The notes: a model not told the origin generated them from the sequence alone. DNA of 64,000 bases from Pedobacter puniceum (GCF_009674685.1 NZ_WKJI01000002.1:682001-746000); one strand, 5' to 3'. Positions 1 to 8,910 are shown, counted from the first letter of the stretch. A program made the numbers and translations.

Positions 1-133
1 GAGATTCATCTGCTAGTATTTGTGCTGTGCCAAAAGTATAATTTTCTTCGCCTTGAGATTCTGGCGCTCTTTGCTGGCAGCCTATAGAAAAAACTAATAA
101 GAGAAGCGCTAAAACTTTAGATAAACTATTCAT
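1..133 (-). CDS. Partial lipoprotein, N-terminus only (possibly PstS-like)
   Basis: The reading frame starts at an ATG at 133 and is still open at base 1, so only about 44 residues are visible. They begin MNSLSKVLALLLLVFSIGC, a signal peptide ending in a lipobox with the acylated Cys at about residue 19. The mature part then runs into TFGTAQILADES. The start overlaps the stop of the upstream 78-residue gene by 8 bases (ATGAATAG), which suggests translational coupling. In related genomes a PstS-type phosphate-binding lipoprotein often follows tonB, and the DES ending resembles the start of that family. This is an inference from memory of gene order, not from a domain seen here. The lipoprotein call is firm; the function is open. 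Confidence 0.6.
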   Translation of the reverse strand, partial: MNSLSKVLALLLLVFSIGCQQRAPESQGEENYTFGTAQILADES

Positions 134-362
134 ATTGCTGTTGCCTAATCAACCTTACAAATCTGAAAAATGAATAAACGATTAGGAGTACTGCAAAAGC
201 TATTTTCCAAACTTTATCTACCCCAATTAATAAGGGAAAATTATCCCAAAATATAATCATTAAGCCTAAAGCGAAATATACGCCAAACATGGTTAGGCCT
301 AAAATGAACAGAAATCGCTTTGTGGGCGATTTCTGTCTATCTCTAAATTTTTGATATTCCAT
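126..362 (-). CDS. Small two-TM membrane protein downstream of tonB
   Basis: A 78-residue protein with a basic N-terminus (about residues 1-15), two hydrophobic segments (about 16-38 and 43-66) and a short basic tail, so probably an inner-membrane hairpin with both ends in the cytoplasm. Its ATG overlaps the tonB stop codon by one base (TAATG) and its stop overlaps the next gene by 8 bases. It therefore sits inside the exbB-exbD-exbD-tonB transcript and is probably coupled to it. I recognise no domain. Conserved position in the operon would point to an accessory role in TonB energy transduction, but that is inference. Confidence 0.8.
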   Translation of the reverse strand: MEYQKFRDRQKSPTKRFLFILGLTMFGVYFALGLMIIFWDNFPLLIGVDKVWKIAFAVLLIVYSFFRFVRLIRQQQYE

Positions 363-1183
363 TATTCACTTAATTGGAACAAGATTGGAATGGTAAACGA
401 TACACGTACCGGACGTCCGTTTTGAATTCCTGGCTCCCATTTAGGAGTTTTCTTTAATACTCTGATGGCTTCTTCACTTAGACCGCCTTCTAAACCTCTT
501 AATACTTTAATATCGGTTAGAGAGCCATCTTTCTCCACAACGAAGTTTACAATTACTCTTCCTTGTATATTATTTTCGCGAGCAACTGCAGGATACATTA
601 AGTTTTTTCTTAAGAAATTACCGAATGCTGCATCACCACCTGGGAATCTTGGAAGCTGCTCCACGTTAGTGAAGATTTCATTGCTATCCTCTGTTACCTT
701 TTGGTTAACTGGTCCGTCACCAAAAGTTGGGTTTTCAATTTGAATATCGGCATCAGGATTACCTTTTAAGGTTTTTTGTCCTGGATCTGCTTTTTCCAAA
801 TCTTTAATGGTTGGTGGCTCTTCCTCCACTACCTGATCATCCGGTTTTACAACTGGAGGCGGGAACCTTACCTGATCTACCTTTGGTGGAGGTGGCTCTA
901 CCGGTGGTGGAGGTGGGGGTGCCTTTTTGTCAATTGGCGGAGGTGTAGCAAGTACTACCTCTGTTTGTTGGAATACTTTATCTTCTTCTTCACCATTGCT
1001 GCTTAACAACTTTATGATGATTGGAGAAGAAATAGCAAGGATAAAAAACAATCCTCCTATTATCACAGCCTTGTTGGTATTTTTAGCATTTTCTTTACGA
1101 AGCTGGTAAGCACCGTATTCTTTGTTTCTACCTTCAAAAACTATGTCTATCCAATTCTGATTTAGGATGTCCAATTTAGACAT
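362..1183 (-). CDS. tonB: Energy transducer TonB
   Basis: 273 residues. The protein couples the inner-membrane proton gradient, through ExbB/ExbD, to outer-membrane TonB-dependent receptors. The N-terminus carries the motif GRNKEYGAYQLRK just before a single transmembrane segment (about 40-60), as is usual for Bacteroidota TonB. A proline-rich periplasmic spacer follows (about 85-125, with runs of six and four prolines). The C-terminal TonB_C domain (about 180-273) has the typical YPAVARENNIQGRVIVNF and ending VSFTIPILFQL. It is the fourth gene of the exbB-exbD-exbD-tonB operon, 46 bases after the second exbD. Nothing is missing from the expected architecture. Confidence 0.95.
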   Translation of the reverse strand: MSKLDILNQNWIDIVFEGRNKEYGAYQLRKENAKNTNKAVIIGGLFFILAISSPIIIKLLSSNGEEEDKVFQQTEVVLATPPPIDKKAPPPPPPVEPPPPKVDQVRFPPPVVKPDDQVVEEEPPTIKDLEKADPGQKTLKGNPDADIQIENPTFGDGPVNQKVTEDSNEIFTNVEQLPRFPGGDAAFGNFLRKNLMYPAVARENNIQGRVIVNFVVEKDGSLTDIKVLRGLEGGLSEEAIRVLKKTPKWEPGIQNGRPVRVSFTIPILFQLSE

Positions 1184-1229
1184 AATGTTTTCCTTTTTTA
1201 ATTAATAACGTGTTAATTACAATGATATT

Positions 1230-1784
1230 TTAGTCTTTAAAAGCTCCTTGCTCTTTCATCAAATTCAACTCCTCTGGTTCTATCTTATTTACTATACCGT
1301 AAGAAGGAACACCTGCGATTTTGATTTCATCTAAAAGATCAACAAAGTTTTTGTAATTAGACTTATCTGTAGGTTTTAAAATTACCATTAATCCTTTTTT
1401 AGGATCACCAGTTTGGGCTAAAACCTTTTTATTGTTATCGATAAAAGCTTGACGAATTCCACTTTTTCCGAAGTTATCCACTGTTGGAGCAGTAGAACCC
1501 ATTACCCCCATGTACCAAACAATTTTATTGTCTGATCCTAAAAGAACTGTCATGGTTCTAGAAGCTTTTACAGGTAGCTCATCCTGGTTTTTATCATCCT
1601 TATCCGGCATGAACATGTCCATTGCCTGTGGTTTAGCAAGGGTAGTGGTTAACATGAAGAAGGTTATCAATAAGAAGGCTAAATCCACCATCGCAGTTAA
1701 ATCTACTCTGGTTGACATTTTTTTACTTCTTACTTTTTTGCCTTTCTTACCGCCACCCCCGCCGGAGGTATCTAATTCTGCCAT
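1230..1784 (-). CDS. exbD: ExbD/TolR biopolymer transport protein (second copy)
   Basis: 184 residues. A glycine/lysine-rich cytoplasmic start is followed by one transmembrane helix with the motif VDLTAMVDLAFLLITFFML, where the Asp in MVDLAFLL is the conserved proton-pathway residue of ExbD/TolR. The rest is a periplasmic domain of about 130 residues. It lies 15 bases after another exbD gene and 46 bases before tonB. Paired, diverged exbD genes are common in this phylum and probably assemble as a heterodimer in the ExbB pentamer. That stoichiometry is inferred from work on related systems. Confidence 0.92.
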   Translation of the reverse strand: MAELDTSGGGGGKKGKKVRSKKMSTRVDLTAMVDLAFLLITFFMLTTTLAKPQAMDMFMPDKDDKNQDELPVKASRTMTVLLGSDNKIVWYMGVMGSTAPTVDNFGKSGIRQAFIDNNKKVLAQTGDPKKGLMVILKPTDKSNYKNFVDLLDEIKIAGVPSYGIVNKIEPEELNLMKEQGAFKD

Positions 1785-1799
1785 TGCTGTAAGTTTTTA

Positions 1800-2408
1800 C
1801 TAGTTAAGCCCTTCTAATGAGGTTACTAAACTAAATTTATTAATGTTTTGCTCTTGTAGTATATCTACTACTTTTCTTATCGTAGGATATTCTTCATTAG
1901 AATCTCCTTTGATAGTGAATCTTAATTCTTGACCATGTAGCTCTTTTGTTGCATATCTGGCTTGTAAAATCCACTGGTCTAACTCGTTATTTGTAGAGTC
2001 TGTAGGGATTCCTGGCTGGTTTAAGTTGTTACGCTCAGCTCCATTTAAAGCAATAAATTGTTTTAAATTAGCCATTGGCACACCAAAGGATTCAACTAAC
2101 GCAAAACGCTTTTTTTCTTCCTCTGTAAAAGTAACATTATATTTTTCAGCCATTCTCTCTAGAGCTCTCATCCTTACATCTTGGCCAACAACTCCAAAAA
2201 ACACCTTTCCTTGCCCTACTGTAAGCATAGAGATATCACTATCTGGTAATTTAATAGTTACCGTAGAAGAAGGGGTGTCTACCGGAAGTGGTTCCGGCTG
2301 TCTGGCTGTTGCCGTTAATATAAAGAAAGTAAGCAATAGGAACGCCACATCACACATGGCGGTCATGTCTATCGCAGTACTCTTTCTTTTAATTTTTACT
2401 TTTGGCAT
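1800..2408 (-). CDS. exbD: ExbD/TolR biopolymer transport protein (first copy)
   Basis: 202 residues, starting MPKVKIKRKSTAIDMTAM. The single transmembrane helix contains CDVAFLLLTFFIL with the conserved Asp, and the periplasmic part is longer than in the neighbouring copy. The region around residues 75-150 has no counterpart in the second copy that I can see, so the two genes are not a recent duplication. The C-terminal part (FTIKGDSNEEYPTIRKVVD) matches the usual ExbD fold. It sits 80 bases after exbB and 15 bases before the second exbD, within the same minus-strand transcript. Confidence 0.92.
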   Translation of the reverse strand: MPKVKIKRKSTAIDMTAMCDVAFLLLTFFILTATARQPEPLPVDTPSSTVTIKLPDSDISMLTVGQGKVFFGVVGQDVRMRALERMAEKYNVTFTEEEKKRFALVESFGVPMANLKQFIALNGAERNNLNQPGIPTDSTNNELDQWILQARYATKELHGQELRFTIKGDSNEEYPTIRKVVDILQEQNINKFSLVTSLEGLN

Positions 2409-2488
2409 CTTCTTAAATTTAAATAATTAGTGTTTTATTTGATTAATACCGTTGCTTCTAAAATTTAAAAGCTTGTATCACTAATTTA

Positions 2489-3316
2489 TTATTTATGAGT
2501 TGCAGCGTAAGTTTGTACAATTGAAAATCCTGCTTCGTCAATTGAGTAAGTTAAACTATCAATTTTAGAAGTAAAGAAGTTGTAAGAAATAATAGCCATA
2601 GTAGAAGTACCAATACCTGTAGCTGTATTAATTAACGCCTCAGAGATACCGTTTGCTAAAGCCGCTTGATCCGGAGCACCAGAAGTTGCTAACGCACCGA
2701 AAGCTTTAATCATACCTACAACTGTTCCTAATAGACCAGCAAGTGTACCAATAGATACTAATGTTGCAATAACAGTTAAGTTTTGCTCTAACATTGGCAT
2801 TTCTAATGAAGTAGCTTCTTCAATATCTTTTTGGATAGCTAAACATTTTTGCTCTGTATCCATAGAAGAATCCATTTCTACTTCTTTATATTTTAAAAGA
2901 CCTGATTTGATTACCGCTGCTACAGAACCTTTTTGCTTATCGCACTCAGAAATTGCACTTTCTACATTATTAGAAGACAAGAACTGTTGTACTTTTTTAA
3001 CAAATGCATCAACGTTTCCATTTCCTGCTGCTTTGCTGATAACAAAGAAACGCTCAATAGAAAATACGATAACCATTAAAAACATACCCATTAGGAAAGG
3101 TACAATTATTCCTCCTTTGTAAACCATACCGAAATAGTTTCCTGGAAGTGGGTGATTAGCCGGGTCTCCACCTTCAAAGTTTGCAGGATTTCCCATTACA
3201 AATAAATAAAGTCCCCATGCAATAGCTATACAAATAACGATAGCTAATCCTGCGAAAATACTTGAACCGCCTGATTTCTCTTTCTTAGCTGTACTTGGTT
3301 TTGGTGCGTTTGCCAT
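2489..3316 (-). CDS. exbB: MotA/TolQ/ExbB proton channel protein
   Basis: 275 residues, the first gene of the tonB operon. A Lys/Ser-rich start is followed by a first TM (about 20-42), a second membrane segment (about 68-88, within GGIIVPFLMGMFLMVIVFSI), a long cytoplasmic loop, and the MotA_ExbB core with two TMs. The core includes VSIGTLAGLLGTVVGMIKAF (about 188-207) and the helix with NTATGIGTSTMAI. These glycine-rich TM motifs define the family. A TTTG / TAAATTTG promoter lies about 70-100 bases upstream. Together with the two ExbD proteins it forms the stator that powers TonB. Confidence 0.95.
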   Translation of the reverse strand: MANAPKPSTAKKEKSGGSSIFAGLAIVICIAIAWGLYLFVMGNPANFEGGDPANHPLPGNYFGMVYKGGIIVPFLMGMFLMVIVFSIERFFVISKAAGNGNVDAFVKKVQQFLSSNNVESAISECDKQKGSVAAVIKSGLLKYKEVEMDSSMDTEQKCLAIQKDIEEATSLEMPMLEQNLTVIATLVSIGTLAGLLGTVVGMIKAFGALATSGAPDQAALANGISEALINTATGIGTSTMAIISYNFFTSKIDSLTYSIDEAGFSIVQTYAATHK

Positions 3317-3386
3317 TTTTGTTTTAATTTTTAGTTTTTGAATTAATTTTTATGTGTGTTACTTGGTTTATTTTATAGATGAATAA

Positions 3387-3416
3387 CAAATTTATCATTT
3401 ATCCTTTAATATCAAA
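3387..3416 (-). promoter_or_regulatory. Bacteroidota-type promoter of the exbB-tonB operon
   Basis: On the minus strand the -33 box TTTG (3416-3413), an 18-base spacer and the -7 box TAAATTTG (3394-3387) match the Bacteroidota sigma-ABfr consensus. Transcription would start near 3380, leaving a leader of about 64 bases before the exbB ATG at 3316. It lies downstream of the terminator at 3493-3521, so the operon appears to be transcribed independently of the lipid kinase genes. Confidence 0.65.
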
Positions 3417-3492
3417 TCTTTTGCCACATCATTTACGATTAAAATTTTGTTAAACTTTAGCAGCAGATTCTGGATTTCTATTAACGCAATTT

Positions 3493-3521
3493 TAAAAAAA
3501 AATTGCCCTCGTGAGGACAAT
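3493..3521 (-). terminator. Intrinsic terminator after the SUI1-like gene
   Basis: Read on the minus strand, a 9-base stem ATTGTCCTC / GAGGGCAAT (one mismatch, 2-base loop, 3521-3502) runs straight into nine T residues. It would end the lipid kinase/SUI1 transcript. The 371-base gap 3317-3687 holds this terminator, the exbB promoter and an AT-only inverted repeat at 3643-3662. I see no gene in it. Confidence 0.75.
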
Positions 3522-3687
3522 GCATATGCAATTAAAACTATTTTTATTTAAAAATGCAAATTAAGAACAAAAAATTAACATTGGCTTCATATAGAAAACA
3601 TCAAAATTAGAGCACTCATTATCAGTAATCATTAAGAACTTCCTAATTATTTTAATAATTAGTGTTGAAACTTGTAATTTTTAAGGC

Positions 3688-4044
3688 CTATCCGCCAATT
3701 TTTTTCACTTTATAGCCTTCTTTCAAAAGAATATCAATTATTTTTTGTCTGAAGTCTCCTTGTACTAAAATCTCTCCATCTTTTACTGTTCCGCCAACGC
3801 CACATTTAGTTTTTAGCATTTTACCTAAGGCTGCTAAATCATCAGGATGACCTATAAAACCCGTTATTAAAGTTACTGCTTTACCGCCTCTTTGTTTTTT
3901 ATCTAATTGAACCCTCAAATCCTGATGTTTGTTATCAGGGGTTTCTTGCATTTCTTCTTCTGAAGCTTCATAAACGTGATCTGGATTGGTTGAAAATACT
4001 ATTCCCTCGAAGCTGTTAAATTTTTTAGACTTTTTAGTGCTCAT
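3688..4044 (-). CDS. SUI1/eIF1-like translation initiation factor (YciH family)
   Basis: 118 residues from the ATG at 4044. An upstream in-frame TTG at 4056 would add four residues and overlap the previous stop, so the ATG is preferred. The N-terminal 40 residues are variable. The C-terminal SUI1 domain (about 45-118) shows KQRGGKAVTLITGF, then LKTKCGVGGTVKDGEILVQG and a final helix IIDILLKEGYKVKKIGG, which are the family signatures. The E. coli homologue YciH influences start-codon fidelity in vitro. It follows the lipid kinase gene by 4 bases and ends at a good terminator. Confidence 0.9.
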   Translation of the reverse strand: MSTKKSKKFNSFEGIVFSTNPDHVYEASEEEMQETPDNKHQDLRVQLDKKQRGGKAVTLITGFIGHPDDLAALGKMLKTKCGVGGTVKDGEILVQGDFRQKIIDILLKEGYKVKKIGG

Positions 4045-4048
4045 GCTT

Positions 4049-4921
4049 TTATACAATCAAGGATAAGGATAAAGGTTTAACACCTACATTAATTTCTTTT
4101 GGAAAAAATAAAGGCTCACCATCTATATGTACAGGACCCTCTGTAGCTCTAGTGATTTTAATATTACTTCCTCTATAAATTTTTACATAGTTAGATTTAT
4201 GTGCCAATTTAGCAAACATACGGTAAGCTAACAGCGGAAATTTATATACCGGAAATGGTTTAATTACACAAACATCTAACAAACCATCATTTAAGGATGC
4301 AAAAGGAGAAATATGAGCATTATTACCGTATTGCGAGGAATTTGCAATGCTAATCATAAATGCCTTCTCTTGATAAACGGCTCCATCAACACTAATTTGA
4401 TACTCTTGCGCTTGGTATTGCGCTATTTCTCTAAATGTGGATTGTATATAACCTTTAAAACCTCTATTCTTATCTTGGGCAAATAACGCACTAATATGTG
4501 CATCAAAACCAATGCCTGCCATATTGAAGAATTTACGTTCGTTGAAAGTTCCGGAATCTATCTTAACAATTTTGGCCTTATTAAGCTTTTGTATTGCTTT
4601 ACGATTATCAAGCGGAATTTTTAATGTACGAGCCAAACCATTGCCAGAACCACAAGGTATAATAGCCATAGTTTTACTAGAAGACTCTAAAGCACATGCA
4701 ACTTCATTGATGGTACCATCGCCTCCAACGGAAGCCACGATATCTACATTTGAAGAAACTGCTGCTTCTGCAAGTTGCGTGGCGTGGCCCGGATACTCCG
4801 TAAAAATAATTTCGGCATCATACAAACGATCATCCAAATATTGATCTATGAGTGATGGTATAAAGGTTTTAACCTGCCCTCCTGAAATAGGATTTACAAT
4901 AAAAAGAATCCTGCTTCTCAA
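4049..4921 (-). CDS. Diacylglycerol/lipid kinase, YegS-BmrU family
   Basis: 290 residues. The ATP-binding signature of the DAGK catalytic domain is visible: FIVNPISGG (about residues 7-15) and the glycine-rich loop SVGGDGTINEVACAL (about 64-78), followed by IPCGSGNGLARTL. The C-terminal half is the usual beta-sandwich with HIDGEP near residue 268. Such proteins phosphorylate diacylglycerol or a related lipid at the inner face of the membrane. The start is a TTG at 4921, since no in-frame ATG lies upstream or before the NPISGG motif. It heads a two-gene transcript with the SUI1-like gene and is divergent from metK. Confidence 0.88.
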   Translation of the reverse strand: MRSRILFIVNPISGGQVKTFIPSLIDQYLDDRLYDAEIIFTEYPGHATQLAEAAVSSNVDIVASVGGDGTINEVACALESSSKTMAIIPCGSGNGLARTLKIPLDNRKAIQKLNKAKIVKIDSGTFNERKFFNMAGIGFDAHISALFAQDKNRGFKGYIQSTFREIAQYQAQEYQISVDGAVYQEKAFMISIANSSQYGNNAHISPFASLNDGLLDVCVIKPFPVYKFPLLAYRMFAKLAHKSNYVKIYRGSNIKITRATEGPVHIDGEPLFFPKEINVGVKPLSLSLIV

Positions 4922-4987
4922 AACTTTAACCTGATTAAGTACATGGATGCAAAGTAATTCTAATTTCTAAAAAAATAAAAATTGTTA

Positions 4988-4995
4988 TACCTTTG
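4988..4995 (+). promoter_or_regulatory. -7 promoter element for metK
   Basis: TACCTTTG fits the TAnnTTTG -7 consensus. It ends 7-10 bases before the first base of the SAM-II aptamer, so transcription would begin almost exactly at the riboswitch. No good TTTG -33 box is visible 18-21 bases upstream, so the element is supported mainly by its position. Confidence 0.5.
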
Positions 4996-5002
4996 TGCCA
5001 TC

Positions 5003-5066
5003 AAGTGGAATGATTTGAGACGCTTCTAAAGCCAGGATTGCAACCACATTAAAAAGTGCTAAAGCC
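5003..5066 (+). ncRNA. SAM-II riboswitch in the metK leader
   Basis: The segment has the order of elements of the SAM-II H-type pseudoknot. P1 is GTGG (5005-5008) with CCAC (5044-5047). Loop L1 is TGATTTG (5011-5017). An optional inner hairpin is GCTT/AAGC (5022-5032). The conserved strand TTGCAACCAC is followed by ATTAAAAA and GTGCTAAAGCC. The pseudoknot can form from GG (5035-5036) with CC (5065-5066) and GCA (5040-5042) with TGC (5057-5059). SAM-II is known from Alphaproteobacteria and Bacteroidota, where binding of SAM hides the ribosome site. Control of the SAM synthetase gene 67 bases downstream fits product feedback. The family assignment is by recognition, not by a covariance search. 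Confidence 0.82.
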
Positions 5067-5133
5067 AAAATTGCTTTTACCATCAGCAGTCTTTCTTCTA
5101 TTCCCAAACTTTTGAAATTAAATTTTATTTAAT

Positions 5134-6387
5134 ATGCCTTATTTATTTACGTCAGAATCTGTTTCTGAAGGCCATCCGGATAAAGTTGCGGATCAAATTT
5201 CGGACGCTTTAATTGATAACTTTTTAGCTTTTGATAAAGAATCAAAAGTAGCATGTGAAACTTTAGTTACTACAGGCCAAGTGGTATTGGCTGGCGAGGT
5301 AAAATCTAAAACTTATTTAGATGTTCAAAAAATTGCTCGTGATGTGATTAGAAAGATTGGTTATACCAAATCTGAATACATGTTTGAAGCAAATTCTTGT
5401 GGTATACTTTCTGCTATTCATGAACAATCTCAAGATATTAACCAAGGGGTAGACCGCTCTAAGCCAGAAGAACAAGGTGCAGGTGACCAAGGTATGATGT
5501 TTGGTTATGCCACTAATGAGACTGAGAACTATATGCCTTTGGCTTTAGATATTGCACACAAACTTTTAATAGAACTTGCCGCTTTAAGAAGAGAAAATAA
5601 AGAGATTACTTATTTACGTCCGGATGCTAAGTCTCAAGTAACTATTGAGTACGATGACAATCATCAACCAATAAGAATAGACAGTATTGTTATCTCAACA
5701 CAGCATGATGATTTTGATAATGATGAAGCTATGTTGGCAAAAATTAAATCGGATATGATTAATATTTTGATTCCGAGAGTAAAAAAACAGCTAAAAGCTG
5801 AGCTTCAAACTTTATTCAATACTCAAATTAAATATCATATAAACCCTACTGGTAAGTTTGTTATTGGTGGCCCACATGGTGATACCGGTTTAACAGGAAG
5901 AAAAATTATTGTAGATACTTATGGAGGTAAAGGCGCTCATGGTGGTGGTGCTTTCTCTGGAAAAGACCCATCTAAAGTAGACCGTTCTGCGGCTTACGCA
6001 ACTCGTCATATAGCAAAAAACCTTGTGGCTGCTGGTGTGGCTGATGAGGTTTTAGTACAAGTATCTTACGCTATTGGCGTAGCAGAGCCTTGTGGTATTT
6101 TTATCAATACACATGGTACTGCAAAAGTTAATTTAACTGATGGCGAGATTGCTAAAAAAGTAGAGGAAGTATTTGATATGCGTCCGTATTTTATAGAGCA
6201 ACGTTTAAAATTAAGAAACCCAATTTATGCAGAAACCGCTGCTTATGGCCATATGGGACGTAAAAATGAAGTGGTTAAGAAAACTTTTACTGGTGCTAAC
6301 GGAGAAGAAAAAACAGTTGAAGTAGAGTTATTTACTTGGGAGAAACTAGATTTTGTAGATCAGGTAAAAGCAGCATTTGGATTATAA
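5134..6387 (+). CDS. metK: S-adenosylmethionine synthetase
   Basis: 417 residues. The enzyme makes S-adenosylmethionine from ATP and methionine in the cytoplasm. Signatures present are the N-terminal [33 protein letters not shown] (near residue 114) and the loop [19 protein letters not shown] (near 270), together with [16 protein letters not shown]. The length is slightly above the usual 385-400 because of a longer C-terminus. The SAM-II riboswitch upstream suggests control by its own product. A strong bidirectional terminator follows. Confidence 0.97.
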   Translation: MPYLFTSESVSEGHPDKVADQISDALIDNFLAFDKESKVACETLVTTGQVVLAGEVKSKTYLDVQKIARDVIRKIGYTKSEYMFEANSCGILSAIHEQSQDINQGVDRSKPEEQGAGDQGMMFGYATNETENYMPLALDIAHKLLIELAALRRENKEITYLRPDAKSQVTIEYDDNHQPIRIDSIVISTQHDDFDNDEAMLAKIKSDMINILIPRVKKQLKAELQTLFNTQIKYHINPTGKFVIGGPHGDTGLTGRKIIVDTYGGKGAHGGGAFSGKDPSKVDRSAAYATRHIAKNLVAAGVADEVLVQVSYAIGVAEPCGIFINTHGTAKVNLTDGEIAKKVEEVFDMRPYFIEQRLKLRNPIYAETAAYGHMGRKNEVVKKTFTGANGEEKTVEVELFTWEKLDFVDQVKAAFGL

Positions 6388-6403
6388 AACCGTTTAAAAA
6401 GTA

Positions 6404-6436
6404 AAAAAGAGCCGATAATAAATATCGGCTCTTTTT
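6404..6436. terminator. Bidirectional intrinsic terminator, metK / histidine kinase
   Basis: A perfect stem AGAGCCGATA (6408-6417) / TATCGGCTCT (6423-6432) with a 5-base loop is flanked by four A on the left and four further T on the right. It can therefore stop metK on the plus strand and the convergent kinase gene on the minus strand. Confidence 0.9.
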
Positions 6437-6459
6437 GTTTTCTAGAAATTTAATTTCTT

Positions 6460-8910
6460 TTAGCTCACTGGTAAATAAATTTTAACCGCTGTACCTTCAT
6501 GAAGCTTACTTTCTACTTTTATTTCTCCTTTATTAGTTTCTACAAATAGCTTCATAATAGGCATACCCAAACCTGTACCTGCTATATTTTCAACATTTTT
6601 AGAGCGAAAAAATGACTCAAATAAGTGTGGCATTTCATCCTCTGCGATTCCCATTCCATAATCTCTAATTTCAATAACTACCTTGTCTTCGCTATCGTAA
6701 AGTTTAATTTCTATAGGAGCAGCTTCTGGAGAGTACTTTTTAGCATTACTAAGGGTATTTTCTAATACCTGAACAAATAATTTAGGATCTATGTTTACCT
6801 TATCATTTTTATTAGTGAATTGTTTGGTTAAAATTCTTCCATGCAAAATTCTATTAGCATCATTATCTATATAGTTGTTTAAAAATTCTGTTAGAGATAG
6901 TGTTACCGGGTTAAAAGGAACTTTTTTAGCTTCAATTTTACCCATAGTTAAAATATCAGACATCAAATCTGTTATTCTATCTACATCTAAAATAATGCTA
7001 TCTAGCTTATTTTGTATTTTAGGATAGCTGTTTAACTTTTCTGAGGCATTTTCTTTATTGAGCACAGCTTGACACAATTCTACCGCTAATCTTATAGTGG
7101 CTAAAGGCGTTCTAAATTCATGCGAAGCCAGTGTAACAAATCTAGATTTTAACTCATTAAGCTCTCTTTCTTTTGTTAATGCTTTTGTTAACTCAATTTC
7201 AGCCTCTTTAGTTGCGGTAATATCCATGATAAAACCAGTCATTTCTGGTGCTGTACCATCAGAATTATTTTGGAAAACCTTACCAATAGCCAATAACCAA
7301 ATGTATTTACCTTCCTTATTTAAAATACGAACCTCAATTCTAAATAAATCATGAGGATCCTTTTTGTAGCTCTCTACATGGTTAAAAATGTTGGCTCTTA
7401 CAATATCTCTATCATCTGGATGAACTAAACTTAGCATCATATTTAAATCAACATCAGTGAGATCTTCTCTAGAATAGCCGAGCATTTTTAAGAAATTATC
7501 ATTATGTGAAATTGCCCCTGAGTTTACATCTAGTGTCCACATACCTAATTTTGCAGCTTCTAACGCAAGCTCAAATTGGTTATTTAAGTTTTGCACCTTT
7601 ATAAGCTCTTCTTTTACATGAGTGATATCTCTTGTAATACAAACTAAGCCGCCATCTTCAAAAGCTGCTAAAGAGATTTCTTGCAGAATCTTTGTCTTAT
7701 CCTTTCTAACACCGAGGGTTTCGCCACTCCATTTACCTTCTTTCATTAAAATAGGAAAGTATTCTGAGCTAATCTTATCTATCTCATCTTGTTCATAAAT
7801 GATTTGCCAACTTTGGCCTAACAGCTCTTCTGGTGTATAACCAAATACTTCGGCATGGTATTGGTTCATAAAAGTGTACTTACCGTTTTCATCTAGCAAA
7901 GCAATCGCGACAGAAGAATTATCAATGGCTAAATACTGTTTTGCAATTATTTCTTCTTTTTCTCTTAGCTCAGATACATCAGTTCCAAAGCCAATTACAT
8001 ACAATAATCGTTGTTGTTCATCATAAACTGGAGTCAACATTCTTAATTGATATTTAACTCCGTCTTTTGTTATAAATTTTTCTTTAATAGATGCTGGCTT
8101 CTTTTCTTTAATAACTTTACGGAAGAGTTTTTCTCGTTCTTGAGCTAACTCAATAGGTCTTTCACGATAATTACAATAATCATAATCAGTTTTCCCTAAT
8201 AGCCAATTTTTAATCTCATCATTAGCAACGCAATTATCACTTAAATACAGATATTTCTGATTTTTATCTAATACAGATATATAAGCTGGTATATGGTTAA
8301 TAAGGTTTTCATAAAATAAAGTAAGTTCTTTTAACTTAAGTTGTTGTTCTTTACAGTCTTTTAAAATATTTTGTTGACCCACATAAGAGCCAAAGTTTAA
8401 ACAAAAGGTTTGTAAAGCGATGATATAGGCATCATTTACATGCTCTAAATCATTAGAAAAATCTGCTACAATAAAACCCCAAAAGTTTTCATGTGTAAGA
8501 ATTGGCAGTAACATCACGCTGTGATTTCCAAATAATGAAACCAGCTCCTTTTCTGCAGTTATATTATCTGGCTTTTGGTTTCTTAAGAAAGGTAATCCGG
8601 TTTTTAAAACACTTTCCAAATTTCTTAAAGAACTCCAATCAGCATCTTTAAAAGCCAAATCATAATTATGTTGCTTGTTATTTACTACCCATTTATAGGC
8701 ATAGGAAAAATTCTTTAGTTCACTGGCCTCGTAAATGTTTTTATATATGTATAAACCCTTTACATCTAAAAAATCACCCAACAAGGATAAAACTTTATCT
8801 ACAGTACTTTCGTTAGTAATTCCAGAATTTAATAAAATGACTGATGACTGTAATAAAAATTGTAATGGAAGCATCTCTTTAGATTGAGTTAAATTACTAT
8901 TATGTGTCAT
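6460..8910 (-). CDS. Soluble GAF/PAS sensor histidine kinase
   Basis: 816 residues with no transmembrane segment. Domains in order are a GAF-like region (about 15-190) and a PAS with the unusual motif LLGKTDYDYC (about 200-320). Two further PAS domains follow (about 325-435 and 443-575), the last of PAS_3/PAC type with HPDDRD. HisKA has SHEFRTPL with the phospho-His near 597. The HATPase has N box NTLSNAKKYS (about 722), G1 RDYGMG (about 752) and G2 GTGLGMP (about 777). All catalytic motifs are intact, so it should autophosphorylate in response to a cytoplasmic cue. It is divergent from the receiver gene at 9011, its likely partner. The YDYC PAS is shared with the kinase at 10548. Confidence 0.93.
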   Translation of the reverse strand: MTHNSNLTQSKEMLPLQFLLQSSVILLNSGITNESTVDKVLSLLGDFLDVKGLYIYKNIYEASELKNFSYAYKWVVNNKQHNYDLAFKDADWSSLRNLESVLKTGLPFLRNQKPDNITAEKELVSLFGNHSVMLLPILTHENFWGFIVADFSNDLEHVNDAYIIALQTFCLNFGSYVGQQNILKDCKEQQLKLKELTLFYENLINHIPAYISVLDKNQKYLYLSDNCVANDEIKNWLLGKTDYDYCNYRERPIELAQEREKLFRKVIKEKKPASIKEKFITKDGVKYQLRMLTPVYDEQQRLLYVIGFGTDVSELREKEEIIAKQYLAIDNSSVAIALLDENGKYTFMNQYHAEVFGYTPEELLGQSWQIIYEQDEIDKISSEYFPILMKEGKWSGETLGVRKDKTKILQEISLAAFEDGGLVCITRDITHVKEELIKVQNLNNQFELALEAAKLGMWTLDVNSGAISHNDNFLKMLGYSREDLTDVDLNMMLSLVHPDDRDIVRANIFNHVESYKKDPHDLFRIEVRILNKEGKYIWLLAIGKVFQNNSDGTAPEMTGFIMDITATKEAEIELTKALTKERELNELKSRFVTLASHEFRTPLATIRLAVELCQAVLNKENASEKLNSYPKIQNKLDSIILDVDRITDLMSDILTMGKIEAKKVPFNPVTLSLTEFLNNYIDNDANRILHGRILTKQFTNKNDKVNIDPKLFVQVLENTLSNAKKYSPEAAPIEIKLYDSEDKVVIEIRDYGMGIAEDEMPHLFESFFRSKNVENIAGTGLGMPIMKLFVETNKGEIKVESKLHEGTAVKIYLPVS

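Noticed and set aside
3643-3662. Perfect inverted repeat CTAATTATT-TT-AATAATTAG
   Set aside because: It is made almost entirely of A and T, where such repeats arise easily, and has no T-run; the GC-containing hairpin at 3502-3521 is the better terminator.
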